Shown in pieces: positions 1 through 11,170 of a stretch of DNA of 64,000 nucleotides. The first letter of the stretch is position 1. Every line of letters starts with the position of its first letter. The stretch lies in the NCBI GenBank assembly GCA_033064195.1, contig JARBJD010000192.1:80317-144316 (forward strand), in the 5' to 3' direction. This DNA is from Blattamonas nauphoetae (Eukaryota > Preaxostyla > Oxymonadida). Below the pieces are notes generated by a model. The model made no database searches. It worked only from the letters and a program-made list of their open reading frames with translations, and was not told the DNA's origin. Made by a program: the position numbers and the translations under genes.

Positions 1-263
1 CAGGCTGCGAGCTGTGGAGCACTGAGTTAAGATAGATTAGTAATTTGTGTTGATGCTCGCTCGACATTCGGAAGACTGCTCGGTTGAGGATGTGTTGGGA
101 CGGCAGCGGCTCACTCGATTCGTTTCCGAAGAGCGAGATGTGCGATGCGGTTTGTGTTGGGTCAGTCTCGGTTGGCTTCGTCTTCTTGCTTCGGAAAGTG
201 TCTAGAGTGTGTTTTTCCGCTCCAAATGTCCGAGGAGGCGAGAGAGGAGATGGTTGTGGGAGA

Positions 264-1283
264 TCAGAGATCTTCACACGCGCTGTCAGTTGATGTGTCC
301 AAGAATCCAGTCATGATTTCAATCCGAACCTCCTCGTTCTCCCAATTCTGCGTCCACAGCGAGAACAACTGGAAGGTCGCTTGCACATTACACCCTTCCC
401 CGTTCACCAAAGTCTCGACGAGAGCATGAACAGTCGTGGAGAGCGTCCGTTCGATGTCTGCCGTGAGCTCCTTCTGCTCCTCTCTGAATTGATGAACCAT
501 CAGATCCATCGTCCGATACTTGTTGTCCGCACGTGCTCGTTTCTCCCTCCAATCTCTCCATCAAGATATCTTCTTCCTTTCGTCATCAGCCACAAGAAGC
601 GTCCTCCACGCTGTGTTCTCGTCATCAACCATGTTTTCCTCAGCCGCTGTGTAATCCGCACTTTGCAGTCGTTCCATCCGATGTCCGAACAGCTCGGATA
701 AATACTTGGTCAGCTTGAACCACATTCGGCAGGCGAGTGCGGTCTGCTTCGGAGCATGCCCTGCGGCTGGAACGTAGCAAGCCTTCAGAATCTCCATGGG
801 TCGAGCCATCCGAGAATCGGTCAGAGAGCGCCCAACATGAGTGAGGGTGCGGACTGACAGACTTGCGAGCTCGAATAGGATGGCGTGATTCGGGTCGTTC
901 GCATCGAGTGGTTGGGGCGGCTGGAAGTCGTGGGAGTCGTCGGCCAGTGTGTGTGTCCTCCACAACGACGATGACCTCACGAACTGTGTTTTCTCCCATC
1001 CACCACTCTTTCCTCCATTCCCACCTCCGCCAGCGATCAGCCCAACATTGAGATGGGGAAGAGACCACGTTCGATCGATTGACATGGTTCCTTCACTCGA
1101 TGTGGCGAAAGATGAAGAGCCTGTTCGTTGTGACACGACGAGATCTTGAAATCCCGAAAGTTGGTTCTGGTTGAGGATCACTCGTTGCGAGACGTTGGTA
1201 TTTGCCGCTCGGAAGGGATTTGTGTTCGAGATGGATTTTTTGTGGTCCCGCTTTTCATCAATGAAAGGCTGTGTGTTTCACTC
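264..1283 (-). pseudogene. Hypothetical host gene, last exon(s), with an in-frame TGA
   Basis: I do not recognise this protein. On the minus strand one frame stays open from about 1283 to 264, interrupted only by a TGA at about 561. Both sides read like real protein: upstream are the stretches NPFRA and VILNQNQ, downstream is a charged helix containing DLMVHQFREEQKELTADIE. Because the frame is identical on both sides, this is a nonsense change or an unrecognised intron, not a frameshift. A possible 3' splice acceptor (cacacag) lies just upstream near 1283, so earlier exons probably lie at higher coordinates, but I could not place them. Overlapping plus-strand frames look like shadows. Confidence 0.4.
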
Positions 1284-1462
1284 GGAACTATCTCGTCTTG
1301 ATTGACTCTAATGATGAATGCATGAACATTAATAGAAAGAGATTGAATAGAAGGAAAATCTCAGGTAGAAAAAAGTAAATGGAGCGGAACGAGCACAATT
1401 CTGAACACACACCCTAAAGGACAAACACACATGAGATCGATATACTGGGTTCGAAAAAATGA

Positions 1463-1707
1463 TTAGAATTGGTTGTAGTAGAAGATATTGTTCATGATCA
1501 GCATGTACAGCAGCAGGATGATGAGGGATTTTAAGAAGACGGAGATCCTTGTTTCCAACTGGGCCAAAAGGGTTGTAGTGCTGGGAAGAGTGAGAGAAAT
1601 GAGAGAAGACGCAACAAAATTACGATAATTAAGTCGATAATTCATCCAAACTTATCTTCCTGGGGAGGATCCCCAAAAAATGGCTTGATCTCCTTATCTC
1701 TCGCCAT
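1463..1707 (-). CDS. Small predicted tail-anchored membrane protein, two exons
   Basis: Exon 1 (1707-1652) starts at an ATG and encodes a charged segment beginning MARDKEIKPFFGDPPQ. A 71-nt intron (1651-1581, gttt...cccag) leads to exon 2, which ends at a TAA at 1463. The spliced product is about 57 residues: a short hydrophilic N-terminus, a threonine-rich linker, then one C-terminal hydrophobic helix (FLKSLIILLLYMLIM) followed by a few polar residues. This is the topology of a tail-anchored or small ER/Golgi protein. The family is not recognised. The splice model is inferred from frame continuity and GT-AG ends, so it needs transcript support. Confidence 0.45.
1581..1651 (-). other. Predicted spliceosomal intron, 71 nt
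   Basis: GT-AG intron with a pyrimidine-rich 3' end (ctctcattt...cttcccag). Removing it joins the two exons of the small tail-anchored protein in frame. Confidence 0.4.
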
Positions 1708-1804
1708 TGTGGTCCAATGATCACTAAAATCCAGTTCTATGTCCTATTTCTGCAACCGTTTTCAAAAATCGACAATAGACAAAATATCCCAAAAAAGATT
1801 CAAT

Positions 1805-2885
1805 TCATGGGCCTCTGATGAGATTTAGGTGAAATGTCTGATGAGATTTAGGTGGTCCCGGCTTAAGCACTCGTTCGAACTGCAACTTTCGGATTTGTTT
1901 CCACTTGTATCCTTCAAAGAGGGAGAGTCTTGGTTTTTTGAAGAACTCGAGCAGAGAATCGATGAGATTGTAGTGGTATTTCCTATGTGCGGTCGGCACT
2001 TTCATCGGTTGGGACTTGTCCAGCATTCGTTCCACAAGATTCTCTTCCAGCAAGCGAGGGACACAATCCACGAAATAGAAAACGTACTTACTGAGCAACT
2101 TGAAATGGCGGGAGTGTGGCGCTTGTGCGGAGTGATGGCATGTTCGTTCCAGAAGAGAGCACAGGTCTGTGACATTGAAGAACGCACGCTCAAAGATACG
2201 AGGGAGTATTGTCTCGGTGTCCCAGATCCAGACAATTGCACAGTTCCACGAACGATCGAGAACTCTGTAAAGCATGTCAGTTTGGTCGGAAGGGGAAGAA
2301 TTCGATCCATTTTTCGTCTGCTCAATCAGATCGAGGCAGGTGACGATGGTGGATTTGAGATGATAAATCATTCCACTCTTATTCAGATCCTGGGCAAGAT
2401 GAGAAGAGACGAAGGCAGACTGTTTCAATGCTGTCTTCGCTGTGAAGGGCGAGACTGTAGATGAGCGAGAGTCCTTCACAAATCATTTCCAACACAGCGT
2501 TTCCGATGTGAAGTGGTGATTTTGTGAGGAGCGACTTGAGTTGTGAAACATGTGTGGTGAGTGTTGAACACAACCTGCTTGCGAACGGGACAAGCTCTGA
2601 TGATTGTTCAGTCGAGCCAGACGGCATTTCGTGCGTTTGGAGGAATGAAGGGACAATTGAATTCGAATCCCTTGGTTTGTAGAGCACTTTGAGAGCTCGC
2701 GTTGACAGATCAAGTTGTGGTGAGAAGCACAGGTGGGCGAGGATCATTCCATGTGGGATGGACGGCTCATGACTCGCAAAATGATCCAGAAAGGCGAGAA
2801 CTTTGGGTCTGTGGTGGGCGAGGAAGGCGGAATACGATCGAGGAGTCGATGTCCACAACAACAGGCAGTTCGCAATCTGAAACAA
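1805..2885 (-). pseudogene. Helical-repeat family protein, frameshifted relic
   Basis: Two overlapping minus-strand frames carry consecutive parts of one protein. The upstream frame (2885-2379) contains LAHLCFSPQLDLSTRALKVL, SELVPFASRLC and PLHIGNAVLEMICEGLSLI. The downstream frame (2479-1805) continues with a leucine-rich helical region, CVPRLLEENLVERML and a final KQIRKLQFERVLKPG. The change of frame falls around 2400-2470 without an obvious intron. This wording matches a very large lineage-specific family of alpha-helical (HEAT/ARM-like) proteins that I remember from Blattamonas nauphoetae; its function is unknown. Family members normally continue well past the last motif, so this copy also looks truncated at its C-terminus. 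Confidence 0.55.
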
Positions 2886-3126
2886 AATGATGGAAATTTG
2901 GAGGAAGAAAAACTTTTTTGAGTATTGTTTGATCCCAACATGATATCATCCAGTCAAGAAAATAGGAGGGAATCAACGATTCGCAGATACGAAGACATTC
3001 TGCTTCTGAAGATTTTGCTAATCAAGAAAATCATGAAAAAAACGATAGAAGGTGAAGACCAAGGTCAGACCAATCAGAGACAACAATTCCGTGAGAGAAG
3101 TCTGAGAAATAACGAGGAAACAAGAA

Positions 3127-3369
3127 TCAAACGGGAACATCAGAAGGCGATGTCGTCTGACAATATAGTTCAATGATTCGTATGAACCCCGCATCCAGGA
3201 TGGCTGAAAGGGTCCAATCATATTCTGTGAGAATCATCAGCAGCAGTGAAACACAATCAAGTTTAGACAAACCTTTCGCAAGAACAATGAGACCATTCAA
3301 TACCACTGCACGGAGTGGCTTGCACTCTCCACATATCTGACTTAGAAACACTTTGATCAAGTTCTGCAA
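3127..3369 (-). pseudogene. Fragment of the same helical-repeat family
   Basis: An 80-residue frame with the helical-repeat flavour of the relic downstream: LRAVVLNGLIVLAKG and LSAILDAGFIRII. It lies upstream of and collinear with the 1805-2885 relic on the same strand, so it may be an earlier exon or a separate broken copy. It ends in a non-conserved tail (SPSDVPV). Family assignment is from memory and the exon structure is unresolved. Confidence 0.4.
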
Positions 3370-3805
3370 ACAATTGGGAATGGCATCCAGATAAAGTCGT
3401 CAAACTGTTTGTGTTGCTCTAGTGTGGTCAACTTGAGAATCTGAAGATGGATTGTCAACAATCATGGGACGGAAGTGCGATGAACAGTTGGATATTTGTC
3501 GTGAATATCGGCAAAACGTCTGGATGAACGTGTGGTGACCCAGAAGAGTTTCTTTTGGTTTGATCAGAAAGGACCACCTTTCATGTGTGTGCTGAGTCTC
3601 TTAGTGGCTTGAAAAAGTGTAATGTGTTCATAATAATTCGGTCCCTCTGTACAATTATGGCTGTTCGTCTGTTCCATGACGGAAACAAGAATGCAGACAG
3701 AGCAAGACAAACTGATGTTCAGAAACCAAAAAAGAACACTGTGGGAAATGAAGACGAACTAGGGGTTCAAATCAAAGAAAGATCAATCAAAGAAAGAAAC
3801 GAAGA

Positions 3806-6800
3806 TTAGGGAGGCTCTATTTCGCTCTGAAAAGACGTTGCGCTGTGAACGGACGGCGGGGAGAGTGACTGCTGACTGGCCTCCAATCGGGACTCAGCTC
3901 GGATTCGGATCGGCTTCGAGAACTGGTTTGCATTCGGCCGTTTCATCATTTTTGGAGCAACGTGCATCTCCGATCGATTCTGCATCAGCCACTGTGGAAC
4001 TGGCCCAGCTGTGGCGAGAGAAGGCGTCAGCGACGAGTTTGGTCTGTCTGGAGGGACGAGCGGCGCTTGCTGCCCGACGAGCCGTGTTCGATTGACGTGA
4101 TGGACGCTGTTCCTCGTTTCCGTCCCGACTGCCCTCCCCACTCGGCTCACACTGCCCCCACTCCCTTTCTGTGCGTCCCGCTCCTTCCGTCCCCCTCCCA
4201 CAGCGTCGTCGGTGAGAGGAGGAGGTGGTGTGTTGTGGATGCTGAGTGGCGTGTCCAGAACCATCGACGGAGATTCAGCCTGAATCGGGCGAGAGAATGC
4301 TTCCTCGAATTTGACGGTGTGTGTCGTCCGCGATCCTCCAACTTTCTTAGTTCCAGCTGCCACGGCTGCCTCCTCCCGACGAAGATCCAACATCCGACGT
4401 TCCAGACTTGCCTTCTCTCGCTCCCCACGCAGCCTCTCCCGCTCAGACATGAGTCCAATTCCGGTGATCGACAGCGATTCCATCGGACCCAACGGGGCAG
4501 CGTGGGGTTTTGCCAGATCGTCCACTGTTGGCGTTGGAGATACACTCAGCGGAAGGTGGAAGCGTGCAGTCGCTGTGTTCTTTGAGTGCGAGGAGAGAAT
4601 CGAGAGAGCCTGCATTTGGGGTGGCTGGGTGTTTTGTGCTTTTCGTGTTGGCGGAGAGGGATCGCGTGCGAGCTGTGTTGTTGTGAAGGCAGGTGCGATT
4701 CGTTTCATTGCTCGAGACGACGCTGCATCCACTTCCACTTTCGTCCTCTCGTGATGTCCTCCCTCCCCGTCTCTGTCCCCACGCCACTGATCCATCGAAG
4801 GATCTGGAAATGTAAGAAGTTGGGTCTGCGGAACTTGCGCAATCTTTTTCGAGTCGTAGGACGCGGCTGGGTGGGAGTGTTGGTCTCGCTTCATCCTCTC
4901 GAAATCAGCCATCAGCGACGAGATTCGCAGCAATGCTGAGCGTTTTTGGAGAACGGCTTGTCTCTGCTCGATGAATGACGGCGACACACACTCAGACATG
5001 TCCAGCAGGGGTTGTGAATGGTTGGTGATCACATCGGCTGGCTCCTCGCCGTTCTTCTGCTCGTCTCTCCCACTTCCAAACGACGATGTGACTGGCAGAG
5101 GAAGCGATCCAACAAACACGAACGATGTCTGGTTCCACAGTGTCGGAGGAAGCGTGTGCGATGACGTGAAGCGCTCCGTGTCTGCCCCTTTCAGTGTCGT
5201 CGTGGGGAGAGACGAGGACAAGCTTGTGGAGGCGAGGGAGGGGTTCGATTGGGTGTGTGTGAGAGAGGTGGTTGGGGATGGGTCGAGTGGGTTCAGACTC
5301 ATCAGCGACGAGTCTATCTGAAGAGGACCTGAGATGTGTGATGGCTTCAGGCAGAGTGGCTGTGTCGGCGGGGGAGGGTGCATGCGGCGTGGTGAGTGGT
5401 GAAGAGCGGGCAGGGGTGTCGACTGTGTCGGGGAGATCGACTTCAATTTCTGAGTCGAGCTTGGACGCGAGAGGGGTTGTGGGTGGGATTGGGACGATGC
5501 AGGCTGGGCGATTGTGGGTGGTGTGGGGGTGTCGGAGATTGTCAGCACTTGATTGGTCCGAACGAGCTGGTCGGTGTTCGGTTTGTCTCTGTTCAGAGTG
5601 TACACTGCGTTTTTCTCGCCCACCTTCTCCTTGTTCTCTTTGACACGATTGTCACGTTTGAACATCAACGCTCGGATTCGTCCTCGCTCTCTTTCCTTCT
5701 CTGCCTGCGTCTTCAACACGAGCTCCTTCCGTGTTTTGGAGGAGACTGTCTCAGCTGCGAAGAAGTGCTCGGGTGAGAGAACAAATCGCTGGAAATCCAA
5801 AAATTCTGGGATTGGGTAGATTTGATAGAACCCACCGAGGTTTTCGCTCGTCCACTTGTCGAAATTGGTGAAGTCTGGTGTTGAGTCTGTCGGCGGCGTT
5901 TTCCGGTCGCTTGGCGAAGGTAACTGTTGTTTAGCTTTCGAAGAAGGAGCCATTCCTTTCTGTTGAGACGGGAGTGGCTGCCGATTGTACGATGTGCGAT
6001 ACAAACGACTCATCATTTTCTGTTTCTCTTCTTTGAGGCTTTCTGTGCGGTCTTTGGAGTTTATGTTCATGATAGTCATCGTATCCTTCACAACATTGAA
6101 CTTCACATCATAATCTAAGGGAGTGTCGCACGTGAACGATGGTGAGTGATTCACTTCGATGAGGTGAGGCTCCAGCTTGTGGTCCAGCATCACATCAAAT
6201 CCAAGAACTTCAAAACACATACTCACACGCTGAGATACTTTGTCTTGGGGCGTGCACAGTCGATAAGTATGCCTTAGAATCCCAGAAATCGCTGTGACTG
6301 TTTTCACACACACAGCGCAGATCTTATGCCAAACAGCCTCGTCGTCGACTCCCTCCTTCTCTCGCAAGTATTTCCTGTAATCTTGATGACTCCATTTGCT
6401 TCCAGATGGCTCAGATCCATCGTCTTTCGAGTCTCCAGATTTTGAATTGGACTGGGCCTGAATGTAAGAGGTATTCCGCTTATTCACCGCGTAGTTCGTA
6501 AGATGCATGAATGTGTTTTCCAGATTTTCATCTGTGGGTTTGGTATACTCGACAGTTGCAAAGCGGATGATGCCTTTTCTGTGCATGAACATCCGCAGCG
6601 GATTGCAGGAGGCCACCAGCACGTACAGCCGTAAATCATACTTAAGTCCATTGATGAGGTGAGGCTTGGAAATGTACTGCTGGACTACACAATCATCTGT
6701 GGAATTTAGGTCTTCGATGTGGCGTGTTAAGAAAATTCCTCGTCCCTGGCACGAAGCATCGGGTTTGACAATAATGGTTTTGGATTTACGGGCACTATTG

Positions 6801-7480
6801 AAGTATTGTGCAAGTGCATTGTAACTATTGGATATTGAAAGAGTATTGGGCGAAGAATGACGAATGTGAGAAACGAACTCATGTGGAAGGATCCATGTTG
6901 TTGGGACGAATTTATAATCTTCAGGGAACTGGTTTTTCAGTTTATTCATGTTCCTAGCCAGATTGTCTTTTCGGGTGATCTCACTCATCCCAGGGAAGTG
7001 ATTTATTTTCTGAGATCGTTGAAATCAAAAGAAAGGAAACCTGAAAACTTCTAAGTCGCTTTAATCGATCTGTACCAACGGATGTATCTGTCCAAAACAG
7101 ATTCCAATCATCTTCGTCTTCAGTTTCCTTCCAATTCATCGCTTTTAGAACATCACGATGAACGTCGTACTTACAACCTATTTTGAGCAGAAATACGATT
7201 GAAGACGAATAGAAATCACACAGGTCAGATTCACATAGATTTTCTTGCGGATTTTGATGAGTGGGAATGCAGTTCTGATCTGTTCTGGCGTTTTAGCTCG
7301 ATACTTCTTTGTCTGGGGCTTCTCTTCATCATCCTCGCTCTCACCTGAATTATTAGCTTCAGCATCAACCTTAGAAAGATATGCAGATTCGAGTGAGCTC
7401 CCCTTGAGGAGCTGGCTCATCAAGAAGACGAACAACAATGGGTCAAAAGATGAAGTGGTGAAATGCATCTCGACAGCCAA
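3806..7480 (-). CDS. TTLL: Tubulin-tyrosine-ligase-like protein (probable tubulin polyglutamylase), three exons
   Basis: Enzymes of this family add glutamate side chains to tubulin of axonemes and other stable microtubules. Exon 1 (7480-7222) ends in a basic stretch leading to KKIYVNLT. Exon 2 (7177-7041) encodes CKYDVHRDVLKAMNWKE and DDWNLFWTDTSV. Exon 3 (7009-3806) begins KINHFPGMSEITRKDNLARN and carries the ATP-grasp core: IVKPDASCQGRGIF, VVQQYISKPHLI, GLKYDLRLYVLV, MHLTNYAVNK and GFDVMLDHKLEPHLIEVNHS. Introns of 44 and 31 nt restore the expected family order. The last ~700 residues are low-complexity Ser/Pro/Thr-rich sequence with scattered basic helices, typical of variable TTLL tails. 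A downstream ATG (MSQLLKG) is an alternative start. Glutamylase rather than ligase or glycylase is inferred from its likeness to the TTLL4/5/6/13 group. Confidence 0.9.
7010..7040 (-). other. Predicted 31-nt intron in the TTLL gene
   Basis: Starts gtttcc and ends atctcag. Splicing joins the codons for RSFQ to KINHFPGM, the conserved family junction, in frame. Confidence 0.8.
7178..7221 (-). other. Predicted 44-nt intron in the TTLL gene
   Basis: Starts gtgtga and ends aaaatag. Splicing gives NLT-C-CKYD, matching the spacing of the family's N-L-(S/T)-x-C-K-Y-D motif. Confidence 0.75.
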
Positions 7481-7520
7481 AAGTCATAGAATCACGAAAA
7501 AAGCACAAAAATCTGGACTG

Positions 7521-8584
7521 CTAATCAAAATAAGCTTCAGTAAAACCAGTGAATTCAGCAGGATCGTTCTTCGATTCCACTGTGGATTCAGGTTCCATGG
7601 ACTGTGTGAGTGTTTCGCCACTGCTGTTGATGCTGTTCCCAGACTGGTAACCGTCATATTCGTGACGAGTGGTTTCGGAGGGGGTGATTGTCTTCTGTTT
7701 GGTTGTGCACATGTTTGGGGTGACGAAGAATTCCATCATTATTGTGATTACGAGCTCGATCACAGTTTGGATCATGCCAAAGACAGGGCGTCCTCTCTTG
7801 GAGAGGAAAGACATGATAAACAGGAACGCGGACCGCGCTATTGAGGCGATGGAGATTGTGATCATTTGAAGGAGCAGCGAACGGCGCACGCTTCCGACCT
7901 TTTTGATGCCAGAGAAGAGGCGGGTCTTGTACAGGATGATAAAGCCAAAGATAATAATGGCAATTGCAACGATTGAATTCAGAATCATTTTGTATATCAC
8001 TTCCACTTGATGGGCCCTCTGACAGAAGCCCTCGCACACGTTGTGGTGATAGTCAAATTCGACGAAGACAAGAAGTATGATGAAGAACGGAACAACACCC
8101 ACCGTGAAGGAGATGACTCCAAGAAGAAGGATAGCGATATTTTCGGGAGCTTCCCTTCCAAGAGCGCTTGTACCCCATGAGACGATGCAGGCGATGAATG
8201 CACCAGCAAACATGTTATCTGCCATCGATGAGAGAAGAAAATCAGCTGGGATCTGAGAGAGGAGATCTGTGCATGTCGTTTTGAAGGCAGAGAGAGCAAT
8301 TGTGCTGGATTTTTGATGAAATTTATGAAGAAAGTTTCAGACCGGCAAAGGTAACAGATGGGCATTAGAATTCTAAATAACAATCGAAAGGACACAGTGA
8401 ATTTTTTCCGTTTGATGATTGTTGTGCATTCATTGTAGATGAGGGATGAGGTGCAGAAAACGAAGAAGATTGCGAAAAAAACGCTGGATACGAGGTGAAA
8501 GAGATTTAATCCTTTCAAAAATAAAAAGGAATACATTTGAATCAAGTTCATGGTATACTCCGGAGAGCCAGGTGCGCATGTCAT
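7521..8584 (-). CDS. Seven-helix membrane protein of unknown function
   Basis: Exon 1 (8584-8343) and exon 2 (8304-7521) are joined by removing a 38-nt intron, giving ...MPICYLC-R-TIALSAF... The product is about 340 residues with seven hydrophobic segments: near FHLVSSVFFAIFFVF, FRILMPICYLC, MFAGAFIACIVSW, ILLLGVISFTVGVVPFFIIL, ILNSIVAIAIIIFGFIIL, LQMITISIASIARSAFLFI and VIELVITIMMEFFV. A polar Ser/Thr/Glu-rich tail follows. The topology resembles a 7-TM receptor or THH1/TOM1/TOM3-type protein, but I see no decisive motif. Its start lies 44 bp from the divergent alpha-glucosidase start, so the two probably share a promoter region. Its stop is 40 bp before the TTLL start. Confidence 0.65.
8305..8342 (-). 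other. Predicted 38-nt intron in the seven-helix protein gene
   Basis: Starts gtctga and ends aatccag. It completes an arginine codon across the splice and restores an open hydrophobic reading frame. Confidence 0.65.
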
Positions 8585-8628
8585 GAAACTAGCGTGGCCA
8601 CATTGATCAAAGTGTAATCGGTTTTTCT

Positions 8629-11091
8629 ATGTTCATCCTGTTAATTGTGAGTCTCTTTCACGGTGATCCGGTCTATGAACTCTCCTATGAAGACAGTGCA
8701 TATGGTTACAAGGGCAAGTACACACTGACTGAAGGAGAGGGTCCATATGGAGAAGATGCAAAAGAACTCGATGTTGAAATCTACTTCCAGACTGAAGATC
8801 GTCTTCATGTGAAAATATATGACAAAACAGCTACATATGCCGATATTCCAGATGTTATTCAAGTTCCAGAGGTCACTAAGAAGTGTGACAACCCCAACTA
8901 CGATGTCTCTCTCATTGACAATAACATCAAAGTCACACGGAAATCTGATCAACACGTCGTCTTTCACATAAATCTTGCGGACTCAAAGTTGATCTATGAA
9001 AGACAATTCATTGAGGTTACAACGACAACAGCCAAGAAACCAATCATCCATGGATGGGGAGAACGCCGTTCAAGATACTCCCTACCATACCCTTTTAACT
9101 ATACTCTCATGAACCATGGCAGAAATATGCCAGATGATGGCCAAGAATTGTACGGTTCCCACCCGTTCCACGTCGAAGTCCTCAACAGCGGGAATGCGCA
9201 CGGGATCCTCTTCTTCAACTCGTTCCCCATGCTCATCAGCCTCGATGATGGGAGCATCAAGTATCAAGCGATGGGAGGAATGCTGGATTTCTACATCTTC
9301 CTCGGCCCGTCCCAAAAGGATGTTGTCAAACAGTACACAGACCTTGTCGGCAAGCCCTGCCTGGTTCCACAATGGGCATTTGGCTTCCACAATTGTCGTT
9401 GGGGATTTAACAACATTCGCGAGGTCATGCTTGAGACGCAGACGTACCGCAACAATGGCATGCCTCTGGACGTCATCTGGTATGATATTGACTATCTCGA
9501 CAAGAAGAAGATCTTCACCACAGACCCAGTTAATTTCCCAAAAGCTTCGATGAAGCGATATATGCAGGATCAGAGACAGAAATACGGAACAAGAACGATC
9601 GGGATCATCGACCCAGGAATCGGAACGTTTGACGATTATCCTGCCTACAAAGAACTCATCAACACGGGAATGTACTTGAAGAACCCCCACACAAACAAAG
9701 CATACATTGGAAATGTCTGGCCAGGCGACGTGATCTTCCCAGACTTTAGCAACCCCAACATCGAAGAGTATTGGGTCAATCAATATCAACCATTCCTTAG
9801 AGACGTTCCTTTTGATGGAATTTGGAACGACATGAACGAAATCTCGTCTTTCTGCAAGGGATATTGTGACGACACCCCACCTCCCCAATACCCCTGGGTT
9901 CCCCGCGATTACGAGGAAATCCGCACGGATCAAGTTCCATTTGATCTCATCACACACCGTGGCACTTATTTGGAGACTCAGCAGTTCTACGCCAATCAAG
10001 AGAACATCTTCACTGCCGCTGCCCTCCGAAAGGCGTATCCGGGCCGTCGCCCGTTCATTGTGACCCGAGCACACTGGTTGGGAGCAGGAAGAACGAATGT
10101 CATGTGGACGGGAGACAACCACGCCAATTTCACAGACATGCACGACTCGATCGCTCTGACGATGACAGCCGGTCTTTATGGGATGCCCTATTCGGGATCC
10201 GACATCGGAGGGCATTTCGATGAAGTGACGGCAGAGATATTGACGAGATGGGTGCAGATGTCGTCGTTCTTGTATCCATTCTACCGCAATCATGTCACAA
10301 GAGACCCAACCCCCCATCCCTGGTACAGGTTTGGCGAGCCGTGGGTGACTATCAACCGAAAGTTCATGTTTGAACGACAATCCATTCAGTCGCTCTTCTA
10401 CACTCTGATGCACGAGGCACACATCTCTGGTATCCCCATCATTCGGTCGCTGTCGATGGAGTTCCCGACAGATGTGAAGACACAGACAATCGACCGACAA
10501 GCGATGCTCGGCGACTGTCTGCTTGTGACGCCCGTGCTGACAGAAGGGGCGACCAGCGTGAGTGGGTACTTCCCAGCTGAGCGTTGGTATGATTATTATT
10601 TGATGAAGGAAGACATGAAAGTGACGATGAAGGGAGCCGATGTGGTCGTCGACGCTGACATGACACACTGTCCTGTGCACATCAGAGGAGGGTCTGTGCT
10701 GACTAAGCAGTACACGCGGGCAGACTCGATTGAGAGGATGAAGGACACACCGCTCACACTCGTCGCTGCACTCAGTCAGAAGATGGACGCAAAGGGACAG
10801 CTCATCATCGACGATGGAGAGTGCGATTCAGACGAGCTCAAGAGCATCGTGGAGTACACAGCCACTGCGTCCACCTTCACCGCAAAAGTGACGATGAACA
10901 AATACGGCACTGAGCAGGTTGTCAAGACGGTCCGCATTTTGGGACTGAAGGTTCCTTCGATTACATCTGTTTCTGTCTCTCGCGCGGCTGGCTCTTTCTC
11001 ATTCAGCTATACTCCAACTTTTGGTGTTCTGGAGATCAATTGGGCGCAAGGATGGCCAGTTGTTCAGGATTTCCAAGTCTCATGGAAGTAG
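8629..11091 (+). CDS. Secreted alpha-glucosidase, glycoside hydrolase family 31
   Basis: Predicted to release glucose from the non-reducing ends of alpha-glucans, outside the cell or in the digestive pathway. A short hydrophobic N-terminus (MFILLIVSLFHG) looks like a signal peptide. An N-terminal beta domain precedes the (beta/alpha)8 barrel: WAFGFHNCRWGF, DVIWYDIDYLD, then the nucleophile motif IWNDMNE (Asp near residue 401) and the acid/base motif WTGDNHANF (Asp near residue 495). PIIRSLSMEFP and LLVTPVL lie in the later barrel and proximal C-domain region, and HIRGGSVL in the following beta domain. At 820 residues it is the usual size for eukaryotic GH31 enzymes and appears intact, ending in TAG. 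It is intronless, unlike its neighbours. Substrate (maltose, starch or other) cannot be told from sequence alone. Confidence 0.93.
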   Translation: MFILLIVSLFHGDPVYELSYEDSAYGYKGKYTLTEGEGPYGEDAKELDVEIYFQTEDRLHVKIYDKTATYADIPDVIQVPEVTKKCDNPNYDVSLIDNNIKVTRKSDQHVVFHINLADSKLIYERQFIEVTTTTAKKPIIHGWGERRSRYSLPYPFNYTLMNHGRNMPDDGQELYGSHPFHVEVLNSGNAHGILFFNSFPMLISLDDGSIKYQAMGGMLDFYIFLGPSQKDVVKQYTDLVGKPCLVPQWAFGFHNCRWGFNNIREVMLETQTYRNNGMPLDVIWYDIDYLDKKKIFTTDPVNFPKASMKRYMQDQRQKYGTRTIGIIDPGIGTFDDYPAYKELINTGMYLKNPHTNKAYIGNVWPGDVIFPDFSNPNIEEYWVNQYQPFLRDVPFDGIWNDMNEISSFCKGYCDDTPPPQYPWVPRDYEEIRTDQVPFDLITHRGTYLETQQFYANQENIFTAAALRKAYPGRRPFIVTRAHWLGAGRTNVMWTGDNHANFTDMHDSIALTMTAGLYGMPYSGSDIGGHFDEVTAEILTRWVQMSSFLYPFYRNHVTRDPTPHPWYRFGEPWVTINRKFMFERQSIQSLFYTLMHEAHISGIPIIRSLSMEFPTDVKTQTIDRQAMLGDCLLVTPVLTEGATSVSGYFPAERWYDYYLMKEDMKVTMKGADVVVDADMTHCPVHIRGGSVLTKQYTRADSIERMKDTPLTLVAALSQKMDAKGQLIIDDGECDSDELKSIVEYTATASTFTAKVTMNKYGTEQVVKTVRILGLKVPSITSVSVSRAAGSFSFSYTPTFGVLEINWAQGWPVVQDFQVSWK

Positions 11092-11170
11092 AGGCCAGTA
11101 TTTCTCAACTATAACTTCAATACGCTCTGTATAGATTCACTATAATTTTGTTCTTCATCTCACGTCCCTG

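Noticed and set aside
3838-5819. Many plus-strand open frames of 80-200 residues
   Set aside because: They oppose the low-complexity tail of the TTLL gene and have shadow-like Arg/Ser/Cys composition.
9082-10680. 532-residue minus-strand open frame
   Set aside because: Antisense shadow of the intact GH31 alpha-glucosidase.
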